A stretch of DNA of 64,000 bases from PALSA-1180 sp964624625 (GTDB lineage: Bacteria; Oederibacteriota; Muellerivitia; Muellerivitales; Muellerivitaceae): the NCBI GenBank assembly GCA_964624625.1, contig CAZUXW010000005.1:26124-90123 (forward strand), written 5' to 3'. Position 1 is the stretch's first letter. The number at the start of each line of letters is the position of its first letter. Made by a program: the position numbers and the translations under genes. Under the pieces are notes generated by a model that searched no databases, was not told where the DNA came from, and saw nothing but the letters and a program-made list of their open reading frames with translations. Below, piece after piece: positions 54,507-63,051 of the stretch.

Positions 54507-55477
54507 TGACAGGTTCGACCATCCGAAAAACCTTAATCGCCCTGCTGTCGCTCTGGCTGGGGGGAACCTCCATGGCCTTTTCCCAAACGGCCAATAGCGG
54601 GAGGGACGCCTTTGATTTCATCAAAATTTCCCCCGTCACGAGGGCGGTCGGGGTGGGAGGCGCTTACACCGCGCTGGGGGATGACATCGGTTCCATTTTT
54701 TATAACCCCGCGGGATTGGCCAGCATGCTGACCAGCGAGCTGGATTTCACCTACCTTTCCCTTTATCAAAGCATGAATTACGAATTCGTCGGCTTCGGCT
54801 ATCCCTTGGGCGAGTCCATGCCGGGAGTGGGCGGGACGGTCGCCGTCAGCGTTAATCTGCTCCAACCAGGAAACCAGCAGAGGACCAACGATTCCGGGGT
54901 AACGACGGGAACCTTTTCCAGCGGGGACCAGGTCTTCACCCTGGCCTATGCCAGGTCCATCGGCTCCAGCGTCCAGGCGGGCCTTTCCGTGAAGCTGATC
55001 CAGCAGCAGATCGACACCATTTCATCCTCCTTGTTCGACCTGGACGCCGGCATCGTGGTCCTGCCGCCCTTCGACGGCATGCGCCTAGGCTTCACCCTTA
55101 AAAACCTCGGGGCCCAATCCGCGGGCTTCGACCTGCCCCTGTCCCTCAACGCCGGTATTTCCTACCGCCGCTATAATCTTTTCAGCGACCAGGATGACGG
55201 GGCCTTGACCGCCGAGACTACCTTTCCCATCAAGCCCATTGAGGACCGGGTGGGGATGAGGGTGGGAGGCGAGTATAACTTCAAGTGGATCGCCAGCCGG
55301 GCGACGCTCCGCGCTGGTTATACCTTTTTGGACAAGGACTTGAGCGGGGTCGGCTTGACCGTCGGGGCCGGTTACGGCCTGGATCTGAACGGGACGGTGT
55401 TATTCATCGATTACGCCTACGCTCCGGCTGATATCTTCGGCGATGCCCACCGCATTTCCTTGACCACCAAGTTCTGA
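54506..55477 (+). CDS. PorV/PorQ-like outer-membrane protein
   Basis: 323 residues with a signal peptide (about residues 1-28). The mature N-terminus carries ISPVTRAVGVGGAYTALGDDIGSIFYNPAGLASM, the PorV/UPF0164 hallmark, and the rest alternates as a barrel of about 14 strands ending DAHRISLTTKF. PorV proteins of type IX systems carry cargo with C-terminal domains across the outer membrane. Translational coupling with such a cargo-like gene just upstream is consistent with that role, but this remains inference. Confidence 0.88.
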   Translation: MTGSTIRKTLIALLSLWLGGTSMAFSQTANSGRDAFDFIKISPVTRAVGVGGAYTALGDDIGSIFYNPAGLASMLTSELDFTYLSLYQSMNYEFVGFGYPLGESMPGVGGTVAVSVNLLQPGNQQRTNDSGVTTGTFSSGDQVFTLAYARSIGSSVQAGLSVKLIQQQIDTISSSLFDLDAGIVVLPPFDGMRLGFTLKNLGAQSAGFDLPLSLNAGISYRRYNLFSDQDDGALTAETTFPIKPIEDRVGMRVGGEYNFKWIASRATLRAGYTFLDKDLSGVGLTVGAGYGLDLNGTVLFIDYAYAPADIFGDAHRISLTTKF

Positions 55478-55502
55478 TGATGACTCAAAAGGCGAGCTTC
55501 CC

Positions 55503-56507
55503 ATGGGAATAAAATTAATGAACCGAGCGACCGCCTTAGCCGCCAGTGTCTTATTGGCTGGTCTCGGGTCCTATTCCCCCCTTCGAGCCGGATCCGTCGG
55601 GACCACCACCGGCGACATCCTTAAGATCAACCAAGGCACCAGGCCCGCGGGGATGGGCGGAACCTACACGGCCATGGGGGACGACGCCTATTCGCTCAGC
55701 TATAACCCGGCCGGCCTTTCGTCCATCAAAGCCTCCCAGCTGGTGATCCTTCATTTAGACAGCCTGGCGGACATCCAGTATGAGCTGGGGACTTTCGCCA
55801 CCTCCTGGGGCGGCAACAACACGGTCGCGGTCAACGTCACTTACCGCCATTCCCCGCCCATTGACAACCAGGTTCCGGGCGTATCGCCGGTCTTTACGGA
55901 CGATTTTTTGGGAAGCCTATCCTACGCCCGGAAATTTTCCGAGAGCATCCGCGTGGGAGCCACCGCGAAGTTCCTCCAAAGCACGCTGGGTCCCTATTCG
56001 GCCTCGGCGGTGGCGTTTGACGCAGGCGTTCAAATCGACAAATTGCCTTTCGGGGTCAAGGCCGGCTTGTCCGTCCTGAACTTGGGGACGGGGATGACCT
56101 TCAATCCTACTTCCTCAGCCGATTCGCTGCCCATGTTCATCCGGTTCGGGATCGGGACCCACCAAGTCGTTGATAAGACCAAGGATTTGAACATCGCCGT
56201 TGAGGTGTTTAAGCCGGCGGACCAGGACATCAAGCTGGGAGTGGGGGGGGAATTTTGGGTATTTCCCCAGCTCTTCGCGGTCCGGGGCGGCTATAAATTC
56301 GAGGGCCTGGGAACCCAGACCCTGAACGTTTTCCAAAATTACTCCCTGGGCTGTACCCTGACCCGGGATTTCGACGGGGACGACTTCTCGATCGACATCG
56401 CCTACAATCCCGCCGAGTTCGTGGCTCTGGGCGATCCCACCTCGACCGTTGAGGCGACTTTCTTTTTCGCCTTGAACTTCAAATTCAACCAGTTCTACAT
56501 TTTTTAA
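55503..56507 (+). CDS. PorV/PorQ-like outer-membrane protein
   Basis: 334 residues with an N-terminal signal (about residues 1-29). The hallmark ILKINQGTRPAGMGGTYTAMGDDAYSLSYNPAGLSSI follows. The C-terminus ends in an aromatic residue after alternating strands (FALNFKFNQFYIF), as in many outer-membrane barrels. It is the second barrel gene after the Thr/Pro-stalk protein and similar to the preceding one, suggesting duplication. Confidence 0.88.
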   Translation: MGIKLMNRATALAASVLLAGLGSYSPLRAGSVGTTTGDILKINQGTRPAGMGGTYTAMGDDAYSLSYNPAGLSSIKASQLVILHLDSLADIQYELGTFATSWGGNNTVAVNVTYRHSPPIDNQVPGVSPVFTDDFLGSLSYARKFSESIRVGATAKFLQSTLGPYSASAVAFDAGVQIDKLPFGVKAGLSVLNLGTGMTFNPTSSADSLPMFIRFGIGTHQVVDKTKDLNIAVEVFKPADQDIKLGVGGEFWVFPQLFAVRGGYKFEGLGTQTLNVFQNYSLGCTLTRDFDGDDFSIDIAYNPAEFVALGDPTSTVEATFFFALNFKFNQFYIF

Positions 56508-56527
56508 AACCGTCCTTTGTCCAACGA

Positions 56528-56566
56528 CTCCCTCGCCCCTTGGCGGGAGAGGGCGGAGTGAGGGGG
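56528..56566. repeat. REP-like palindromic element
   Basis: The segment contains CTCCCTCGCCCCTTGGCGGGAG, then GGCGGAGTGAGGGGG, which can fold into a GC-rich hairpin. Similar CCCTC...GAGGG repeats are dispersed in many Gram-negative genomes. Only one copy lies in this window. Confidence 0.5.
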
Positions 56567-56629
56567 ATGTGACTGGTTTTTGGGCCTAGTTCTTTTCGGT
56601 TTGGAGGCGAGGGCGCGGCCTTTCGGCAA

Positions 56630-56657
56630 TTGACAAGCGCTATTCCCCCTGTTAATC
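56630..56657 (+). promoter_or_regulatory. Promoter of the tRNA-Phe gene
   Basis: TTGACA at 56630-56635 and TTAATC at 56652-56657 with a 16-nt spacer. The predicted start is near 56664, about 43 nt before the mature tRNA. Confidence 0.6.
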
Positions 56658-56706
56658 TTCAAGCCCTGCGAAACTCTAGCAATTTCAACGACTTTTGGAT
56701 AGGCAT

Positions 56707-56782
<76 letters not shown>

Positions 56783-56854
56783 TTTAACTACCTCTCACCG
56801 CATCGTCGAAAAGTTTTAAATAGCTTCAAAATCATTGTCCCTTGCGCATTTTAG

Positions 56855-56895
56855 AAGCTCCCAACCGATTTGATTTTCGGTTGGGAGCTTTTTTT
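56855..56895 (+). terminator. Rho-independent terminator after tRNA-Phe
   Basis: A 14-bp stem (AAGCTCCCAACCGA at 56855-56868 with TCGGTTGGGAGCTT at 56877-56890), an 8-nt loop, and a T run to 56895. It is 72 nt after the tRNA. Confidence 0.93.
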
Positions 56896-56987
56896 GTTTG
56901 TGGCGATCAGAGGCAGTCAAGGGCAGTCAAAACGGGTAAAAACCGAGCCCCAAAGAAACGTATAAGACACGAAAAAACTTTTAAAGT

Positions 56988-57044
56988 CCGTTGCTCCTCC
57001 CCCTGTGAACGGCGGTAAGGTACTCCGCTGCTCCATCCCCCTGT
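56988..57044 (+). repeat. Imperfect direct repeat before the coupling-protein gene
   Basis: CCGTTGCTCCTCCCCCTGT (56988-57006) and CCGCTGCTCCATCCCCCTGT (57025-57044) differ at few positions. The core TCCCCCTGT also occurs at 56644-56652. They end 40 nt before the coupling-protein start and might be protein-binding iterons, part of an oriT, or chance. Confidence 0.5.
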
Positions 57045-57084
57045 ATTCGATTGAAAAAAATTTGAAGCCGGTTTAAACCTAGAA

Positions 57085-58923
57085 GTGATTCTGAGAAAAA
57101 TATCACCGATAGAACGGCCCAAAATGTTTAGAAGTTTTTTAAAGGGAGTGGAGAACCATACCCCAACAGTATTGGCGGGATTTGGGGTCTATTCGGCCCT
57201 CAAGTTCACGCTTGAGGTTTCTGGGGTCATTGGGGTGTCCTTAACCCCATTTGATACTCTTTCGGCCCTTTCCGTTGGATTTCTCTACCTTTTTGAGAAG
57301 CATGTTCCTATGAACCACCTTTTAGCCTTGGCCCCCTCTATTATTGCCCTTTCCTTTTTTCATGACTTTTTTGGGGTGTTCCTTGGGGCCGATGGGTTTA
57401 CGGGGGATGTTGTTTTGGGCCTTTCGGTCGTTATAGGGGTTTGTATTTATTTCATCCATTTTGCAATGAGGAAAATCCCAGAACAGGAAGGGGAGTCCCC
57501 AAAGCATGAAGGCGGGAGATACTCCCTATACCTGGACGCGGAAAATAAGTTCTTTATCCCCGCCGAATTGCTCAAATACCACACTGAAGTAATCGGATCT
57601 TCAGGTATGGGGAAAACGAACATTTTCAACTACCTCATCGAACAGGGAATTAGAAACGGTCTTGGAATGTTTGTGTTCGATGCCAAATCCAATTACAACA
57701 AAACCATCCCGTACTACGCTTCAAAGCACAAAAGACTCAATGACTTTAAATATTTTGACCTCGCAGACATAAAGAGAAGCCAAACCTACAATCCCGATTT
57801 TAAAGACAAGCCGGACGAGGTTTTTAACGGGTTAATGAAGTCGATTTTTTATGGGCCGGTGACCCAGGAATATTACAGGGACCAAGCCAGCGATGTTTTA
57901 AGCAATCTAACCAATTTACTTTTCTTGGAGTTCAAACACGTAACTCGGATGGATTACCAGAACCTTATTTCAAACGAAATCAGGTCTTTTGACACCATCA
58001 AAGCTTTAGCCCATAGACATGAAAATACGGTTTCCGGGAAATACTTCCTGGAGAAGTGGGTCAAAATGCCGGAGAAGGATCGGGAGATGAATCTTTCCGG
58101 TTTGACCAGTAAATTAGCCCGGTTCACCAGCCGGGAATGGTCACCGCTCATCAATACTTTAAACCCCGATATCAAAATGAAGGATGTGGTGGAAAAAGAG
58201 CAGATATTCCTTTTTGGTACATCCTCACTTGTAAACCAAGAGGATTCCAAGCCAGTCATTATTTCGGCTTTGATCGACTTGGCGGGAGTCATAGGCCGAA
58301 GGTTAATAGAACGGGCTGAACGGCCCTTTTTCGTTTTTTTGGACGAGTTCTACACCGCCGCATATCCTGGCTTGAACGACCTCATATCCCTTGGCCGAGA
58401 AGCAAATGTTTGTTTCTTCTTGGCCCACCACAGCCTTGGACAGCTTGGGGCGGTAAGTCAGGAATTCAAGGATGACATTCTTACGAATACCAACCACAAG
58501 ATCGTCATGAACATCACTGAAAAAGATACGGTTGATTTTTTTGCTTCCATTTTCGGGACCAAAGTAACGAAGAAGGACGTTTACTCTTATGACACCCGTA
58601 TGGCCCAGGCGAGGGGAAGGACCGAGAAAATGGATGAGGAATTCATCATTCACCCTAATTATTTGAGGGGAATGAAGCGCGGAGAGGCAGTGTGCAGAAT
58701 TGTTTATGTTGGAGGTCCAAAAGTTTTCAAAATGAAACTTAAAGAAGTCAAACCACCCCCGAGGGAATTTGATTATGTGGGGTGCGTTCCTATCCGAAAC
58801 AACCATTTAAAGCAAAACGAGTTCAATATTGTTGAAAACCCCGATGCACCAAAAAATGACAAGAAGAAACCGAAAAAAGGGGGGCCGGGATCGGACCATC
58901 TTGAAGCTGAGTTGAAGTTGTAA
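57085..58923 (+). CDS. Type IV coupling protein, VirD4/TraD-like ATPase
   Basis: 612 residues from GTG 57085 (an ATG at 57124 is an alternative; both lack strong ribosome binding sites). Hydrophobic helices fill residues 28-128. A RecA-like ATPase follows, with Walker A GSSGMGKT near residue 172 and Walker B FFVFLDEFY near 414. A TraM-recognition-like stretch LNDLISLGREANVCFFLAHHSLGQL and NTNHKIVMN complete it. It would pump DNA or protein through a conjugation system. No relaxase or mating-pore genes are visible. It starts about 300 nt downstream of tRNA-Phe and has lower GC than the flagellar cluster. Confidence 0.88.
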   Translation: MILRKISPIERPKMFRSFLKGVENHTPTVLAGFGVYSALKFTLEVSGVIGVSLTPFDTLSALSVGFLYLFEKHVPMNHLLALAPSIIALSFFHDFFGVFLGADGFTGDVVLGLSVVIGVCIYFIHFAMRKIPEQEGESPKHEGGRYSLYLDAENKFFIPAELLKYHTEVIGSSGMGKTNIFNYLIEQGIRNGLGMFVFDAKSNYNKTIPYYASKHKRLNDFKYFDLADIKRSQTYNPDFKDKPDEVFNGLMKSIFYGPVTQEYYRDQASDVLSNLTNLLFLEFKHVTRMDYQNLISNEIRSFDTIKALAHRHENTVSGKYFLEKWVKMPEKDREMNLSGLTSKLARFTSREWSPLINTLNPDIKMKDVVEKEQIFLFGTSSLVNQEDSKPVIISALIDLAGVIGRRLIERAERPFFVFLDEFYTAAYPGLNDLISLGREANVCFFLAHHSLGQLGAVSQEFKDDILTNTNHKIVMNITEKDTVDFFASIFGTKVTKKDVYSYDTRMAQARGRTEKMDEEFIIHPNYLRGMKRGEAVCRIVYVGGPKVFKMKLKEVKPPPREFDYVGCVPIRNNHLKQNEFNIVENPDAPKNDKKKPKKGGPGSDHLEAELKL

Positions 58924-58958
58924 AAATTAAAAGAACGGATTACGAAAAGGAATCAACG

Positions 58959-59759
58959 TTGGAAATTAACGAATTAGAGGCCAAACACCTCACTTGGATA
59001 CATTCCAATAAATTCACAACGCCCGAACTGTTTCACAAACGATTTATTTATCCCAAGACTTATCGTCAGGCTTGTTCAATTATGAGGGACCGGTACCTCG
59101 GAAAAGGCTTTCTTGGAATAACCAAAGCAGAGGCCACAACCTTTCAAGATTCGATGTATTTCCTAACTACAAAGGCCATTCAGATTTTGGATAAGGAAGA
59201 AAAAATCTTAGTCAAAAAGACAAATTATCCAGTGAAGATAAACCCTTACGAAAGACAACATGATCTAGAGGTCCAGGCCATTCGGATTGCTTTTGAGAGA
59301 AATGTCCAGCTTGGAAGGTTGTTTTGGCTTTCAGATTTTGAAATGAGGGCCGGAATAACCCAGGGCGTAAAAAAAGCTTTTTTGGCAGGGGAGCTGGACA
59401 AGGAAGAATGGCGTTCCAATTGGGTTAATACCCAGATTTAGGGGAGGAGAACTCCTGATGGGTACTTTGAAACGGATTTAGACGGTAAACGGTATGGATT
59501 CATTTTGGAATACGAGCATGTCCCAAACCCTGATGCCAAAATCGGAAGAATGATTGAGTATCTAAAAGATTCCTTTCCTAACGCTTTAAGGTTAGTTGTT
59601 TCAGCGAACAAGAAGAATGCCACCAGGATGATGGAGATTCTTCGTTCAAAAATTAGTGAGCACGATTGGTCCCAATGGTTTGTTTCGGATTTTGAAAGAG
59701 CGGTTTCCTTGCCATTTAAAAAGATTTGGAACCAGTTGAGCGGTCACATCGGAAAGTAA
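58959..59759 (+). pseudogene. Replication-relaxation-like gene interrupted by an in-frame amber codon
   Basis: A single frame runs from TTG 58959 (AAAAGG upstream) to TAA 59757-59759 but contains TAG at 59439-59441 after 160 codons. The N-terminal half has a winged-helix-like region (FTTPELFHKRFIYPKTYRQACSIM) and NPYERQHDLEVQAIRIAFE. The part after TAG reads PDGYFETDLDGKRYGFILEYEHV and LRLVVSANKKNATRMMEILR, exactly the continuation expected in replication-relaxation proteins of conjugative elements. So the two halves are one 266-codon gene with a nonsense codon. Decay, recoding or sequencing error are possible. Confidence 0.75.
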
Positions 59760-59840
59760 AAAATGTAAAACTTTAGTTTTGAAACTCCAGACCGGGCAAC
59801 CAACATCGGAAAACAGCACAAATATGACAAAGGAAAAAGA

Positions 59841-60518
59841 ATGACACCCAAAAGAATAAGAGTTGGAGGAGGAGCTTTTCCTAGCGACCCAAGAATTCTA
59901 AAAAAAGCTTCATCAAGACTGAATCTTATCCGAGGTCTTAAAGCCCTAGATTTATTGTGGAAAAGAGGGTTATTGCCTTGGGACTTAGAGAACCACTTTT
60001 TGATGACTTGGCTTGCCTACGAGAACGGGAATGTCCAAAGACTTTCAAACACAATCGGGTTACATCGGAACACTCTCATTTTTAATTTTAAAGAAAAAAT
60101 AAAAAAACAATCCACGTTTAAGCTCAGAACTGTTTGGAGAAAAATCCAAAAGAAGCAGGCAAAAAGACCATTTGCTGATCATCTTTTTGCTTTCTATCAC
60201 AAGGTTATTAATAGACCGCGATTTACAAAAACAGAAAGCGAAAAATTGAAAAACCTTTGGTTGATGGGTATACCCCGAAAAGTTGTACTAGCGCATTTTA
60301 TTAGTTGGTCTTTTCGTCATGGTTTCAATTTGGAAGAAGTTTCCAAGAATCTTGGCACGAGTGGCCGTTCGGTTCATCGTTATAGAATATATGCGACGCA
60401 AAAGGGTTCTCCAGCTTTAAAGTGGTTAGGTCCCATGAAGGCTAAAAAGACGGATTGGTTCCCAACTTGGAAAAAATGGAGAATGAAAAATCAACCGAAG
60501 AGTATTGGCCCTGGTTGA
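59841..60518 (+). CDS. DNA-binding protein with two helix-turn-helix units
   Basis: 225 residues, very basic. Two similar segments are seen: FLMTWLAYENGNVQRLS followed by NTIGLHRNTLIF (about residues 53-82), a Fis-type helix-turn-helix, and HFISWSFRHGFNLEEVSKNL followed by GTSGRSVHRYR (about 152-182). The match suggests an internal duplication. No enzymatic domain is visible. It lies on the island after the coupling and relaxation-like genes and could regulate or bind element DNA. Low GC relative to the flagellar region. Confidence 0.7.
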   Translation: MTPKRIRVGGGAFPSDPRILKKASSRLNLIRGLKALDLLWKRGLLPWDLENHFLMTWLAYENGNVQRLSNTIGLHRNTLIFNFKEKIKKQSTFKLRTVWRKIQKKQAKRPFADHLFAFYHKVINRPRFTKTESEKLKNLWLMGIPRKVVLAHFISWSFRHGFNLEEVSKNLGTSGRSVHRYRIYATQKGSPALKWLGPMKAKKTDWFPTWKKWRMKNQPKSIGPG

Positions 60519-60600
60519 TTTAAACTTAATTGTACAAGCCGGAATTAGAGTTTTTGACCAATTAAAGGAGTGCGGCGTTTCAGTGATTTAGAACACTACT

Positions 60601-60849
60601 GTGACAGGTGACATTGTGCTCTGCTATGAGGATGCCCGTAGACAAAACGTACTTGGAAATATTATGCATTCATCTTTGCCTGAGATATGGTCATCCCCAT
60701 ATGCCACCCAAATAAGACACCTCTTGAGCGACGGCAACAGGTCACTTGGTCCCTTGATCTGTCAAAATTGTAATAACACTGCTCACGTTTCAAGGGGTAC
60801 ATCGGCTTTTTCAGAGCCGTTTTGGAAATCACTTAGGGAGCAGAACTAA
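60601..60849 (+). pseudogene. Radical SAM/SPASM protein remnant (C-terminus)
   Basis: 82 codons resembling only the C-terminal SPASM (auxiliary iron-sulfur cluster) domain: DIVLCYEDARRQNVLGNIMH, SLPEIWSSPYATQIRHLL and LICQNCNNTAH, with three of the expected cysteines. The same frame is open upstream to 60541 apart from a TAG at 60589-60591. The catalytic CxxxCxxC half is absent, so the gene is a fragment that cannot act as a radical SAM enzyme. Confidence 0.7.
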
Positions 60850-61461
60850 TTCCCCAATAACAAAAAGTGAGTCTATTTGACCTATTTCATTTTCTTCACA
60901 AAAATATTTTTTTGTTTTGAAATCGTTTTATTATTCGGGGAAAATTAATTGATAATTTTCTAACAAAAGTTGAGCCGATAGAATTCGCGACTAGTGCTTC
61001 CCTGAAGAAGACTTTTATTTTGTCATTTGGAAAGTTCATTAACTATTGATTTCGATTCCTCGTGGGTCTCCCAATAATCCTGCCCAGATTCCTACAAATC
61101 TGGGTTTTTATCTTCTTGATCCAGCCCCGATATAACTTTTAACCACAAAAAAATCCATCAACCTCTGGATTATGTTGATTTAAGTCAGACCTCTAACATC
61201 ATTGATCCTCGTTTTCTCCTAGCGGAAACTCAATAAAATTTGATAAATTATCAATTTTTAAAAAAAGGACGATATACAGGCGTTTTTCATTTCGAGTCCG
61301 TAAAAAATGCGTTTAACCTTGATAGGAACATAACTTTTGTTAAAATTTGTCTATTAATTGACTTCTTTTCCTAATTTTTAAAACTGACCATTGTTTACAA
61401 ATATTCCAGTTAAAAACTGACATCTTGACTGGGACAGATATGGGGTAGGTCCAAGAGATAC
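60850..61461. other. AT-rich intergenic region without a gene
   Basis: 612 nt of very AT-rich sequence with no convincing reading frame on either strand. A terminator-like hairpin lies at 61083-61109. The segment separates the SPASM remnant from the aminotransferase gene and may hold decayed sequence and the aminotransferase promoter. Confidence 0.7.
61083..61109 (+). terminator. Terminator-like hairpin
   Basis: CCCAGATT (61083-61090) pairs with AATCTGGG (61097-61104) around a 6-nt loop and is followed by five T residues. No intact gene ends directly before it, so it could be left from a deleted gene. Confidence 0.7.
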
Positions 61462-62790
61462 ATGAATATCAACGATAAAGATAAAAAGAGCCTGGCATTT
61501 TACGGAGGAACTTCAGTTCGGAAAAAGCCTTGGCCGGTATGGCCTAGAGCGAATAAAGAGACAGAACAAGTTTTGATTAAGGTTTTGCATTCCGGACGTT
61601 GGGCAATAAGTGGGGCGTTTAAGGGTGCTGAGTCTTATGAGAGGCAGTTCGCTAAAGCATTTTCTTCATACATCGGTACCTCTTTTTGTACTCCAACGAC
61701 GAGCGGCACGGGGGCTTTGACGATCGCATTGCTGGCGCTAGGGGTAGGGCCCGGGGATGAAGTTCTGGTGCCCGGGCTTACCTGGGTAGCATGTGCTTCG
61801 TCAGTTGTATGTGTGGGTGCTACTCCAGTGTTAGTAGACATTAATCTTGAAAACCTTGCGATGTGTCCACGCCAGGCAAGGAGGCATATCGGAAAAAAGA
61901 CAAAGGCAATAATTTTAGTACACCCCTTCTGTCGTGTCGCCGATATAGATGCATTTCTGACTATATCAAATGACTTTAAAATTCCAATTATAGAGGACTG
62001 CTCTCAGGCTCATGGGGCTCGCTGGCGAGGGAAGCGGGTGGGGAGCTTCGGAGCAGTTGGTTGTTTTAGTATGCAGCAGTCAAAAACACTAACTTCTGGA
62101 GAAGGTGGTGCGACCGTAACGAATGACGTTGAAATCTATGATCGTCTCGAACAGCTTCGATGTGATGGTCGACGGTTTACATCTGATTCAGAAAGGGTGA
62201 TTAATTTCCTTGAGCTTATAGAAAAAGGGACGGTTTTGGGACAGAACTTAAATCTTTCGGAGTTTCAAGCGGCAGTTTTATTCGATAGATTAAAACATCT
62301 TGATGCCGAGAATAATATACGTCGGGACCAAATAGAAAGGTTTAAAACAGAAGCCAGAGAGAAAAATCTTAGTGTGATTGAGTTCCTGCCTGAACAAGTT
62401 CTGGCTGAGAACGTTTGTTATAATTTAGTTCTGAGAATAAATCGAAGTAGGGTAAACCAGGTTTCAGTTGACCAATTTTGCAGGCTGCTAAGCGCCGAAC
62501 TGAAATCAGGGGTGTTTCCCATTTACCAACCGATGAATAGGCACCGGTTGTATTGTCCTTTGAACTCTCCAAGGGTAAAAGAAATCCATGGACGTTTAGG
62601 TAATTTTGATCCCGGTCAATTTGATTTACCAAATGCGGTTAAAGCAAGGGAAATGTATTTTTCCATTCCGCACAATATTTTTCTAGACGATTTCGCACAC
62701 CTAGATTTGGCAAAGGCAATCATGAAGGTTTCTGATATTTTGAAAGTTATTCCGGACATAGTGAATATAGAAGACGTTAGGGCTTTTTAA
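61462..62790 (+). CDS. DegT/DnrJ/EryC1/StrS (AHBA synthase-type) aminotransferase
   Basis: 442 residues. It is a PLP-dependent sugar or cyclitol aminotransferase of the DegT family. Seen are LHSGRWAISGAFKGAES near the N-terminus, PTTSGTGALTIALLALGVGPGDEVLVPGLTWVA, EDCSQAHGARWRGKRVGSFG, and SMQQSKTLTSGEGG with PLP-lysine 208. SGRWAISG and the long C-terminal part place it near AHBA synthases and scyllo-inosose aminotransferases rather than plain UDP-sugar enzymes. It would act in surface-sugar or secondary-metabolite synthesis. GC is much lower than in the flagellar genes. Confidence 0.9.
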   Translation: MNINDKDKKSLAFYGGTSVRKKPWPVWPRANKETEQVLIKVLHSGRWAISGAFKGAESYERQFAKAFSSYIGTSFCTPTTSGTGALTIALLALGVGPGDEVLVPGLTWVACASSVVCVGATPVLVDINLENLAMCPRQARRHIGKKTKAIILVHPFCRVADIDAFLTISNDFKIPIIEDCSQAHGARWRGKRVGSFGAVGCFSMQQSKTLTSGEGGATVTNDVEIYDRLEQLRCDGRRFTSDSERVINFLELIEKGTVLGQNLNLSEFQAAVLFDRLKHLDAENNIRRDQIERFKTEAREKNLSVIEFLPEQVLAENVCYNLVLRINRSRVNQVSVDQFCRLLSAELKSGVFPIYQPMNRHRLYCPLNSPRVKEIHGRLGNFDPGQFDLPNAVKAREMYFSIPHNIFLDDFAHLDLAKAIMKVSDILKVIPDIVNIEDVRAF

Positions 62791-63051
62791 CTTATTAGTA
62801 TTCAGACCGATCTCATTCCGGCTTTGTAAAATTGGAGAATTCCAAGATCATTAAAATTTCAAAGGAAAATCATTTGATTATCATGTGTTTGTATCTCTGG
62901 CGAGAAACTACAGTTTTGATGCTGTGATTGATATGTTTGCATATATAAAAGAGATCGCATAATTTTTTTTGGAGTGGTTCAATCTTGGCCAAAATTAAAC
63001 TCTATAGGAGAATGGCCAGCAGATTGAATGAATATTAAAGGAATGATCAGA
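62791..63051. other. Intergenic region with possible epimerase remnant
   Basis: AT-rich, no full gene. At 62885-62962 a 25-codon frame encodes HVFVSLARNYSFDAVIDMFAY-like sequence (with its upstream His) ending in KEIA and TAA. It resembles a short piece of NAD-dependent epimerases. It may be the relic of a deleted sugar gene. An AAAGG at 63037-63041 serves the next gene. Confidence 0.35.
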
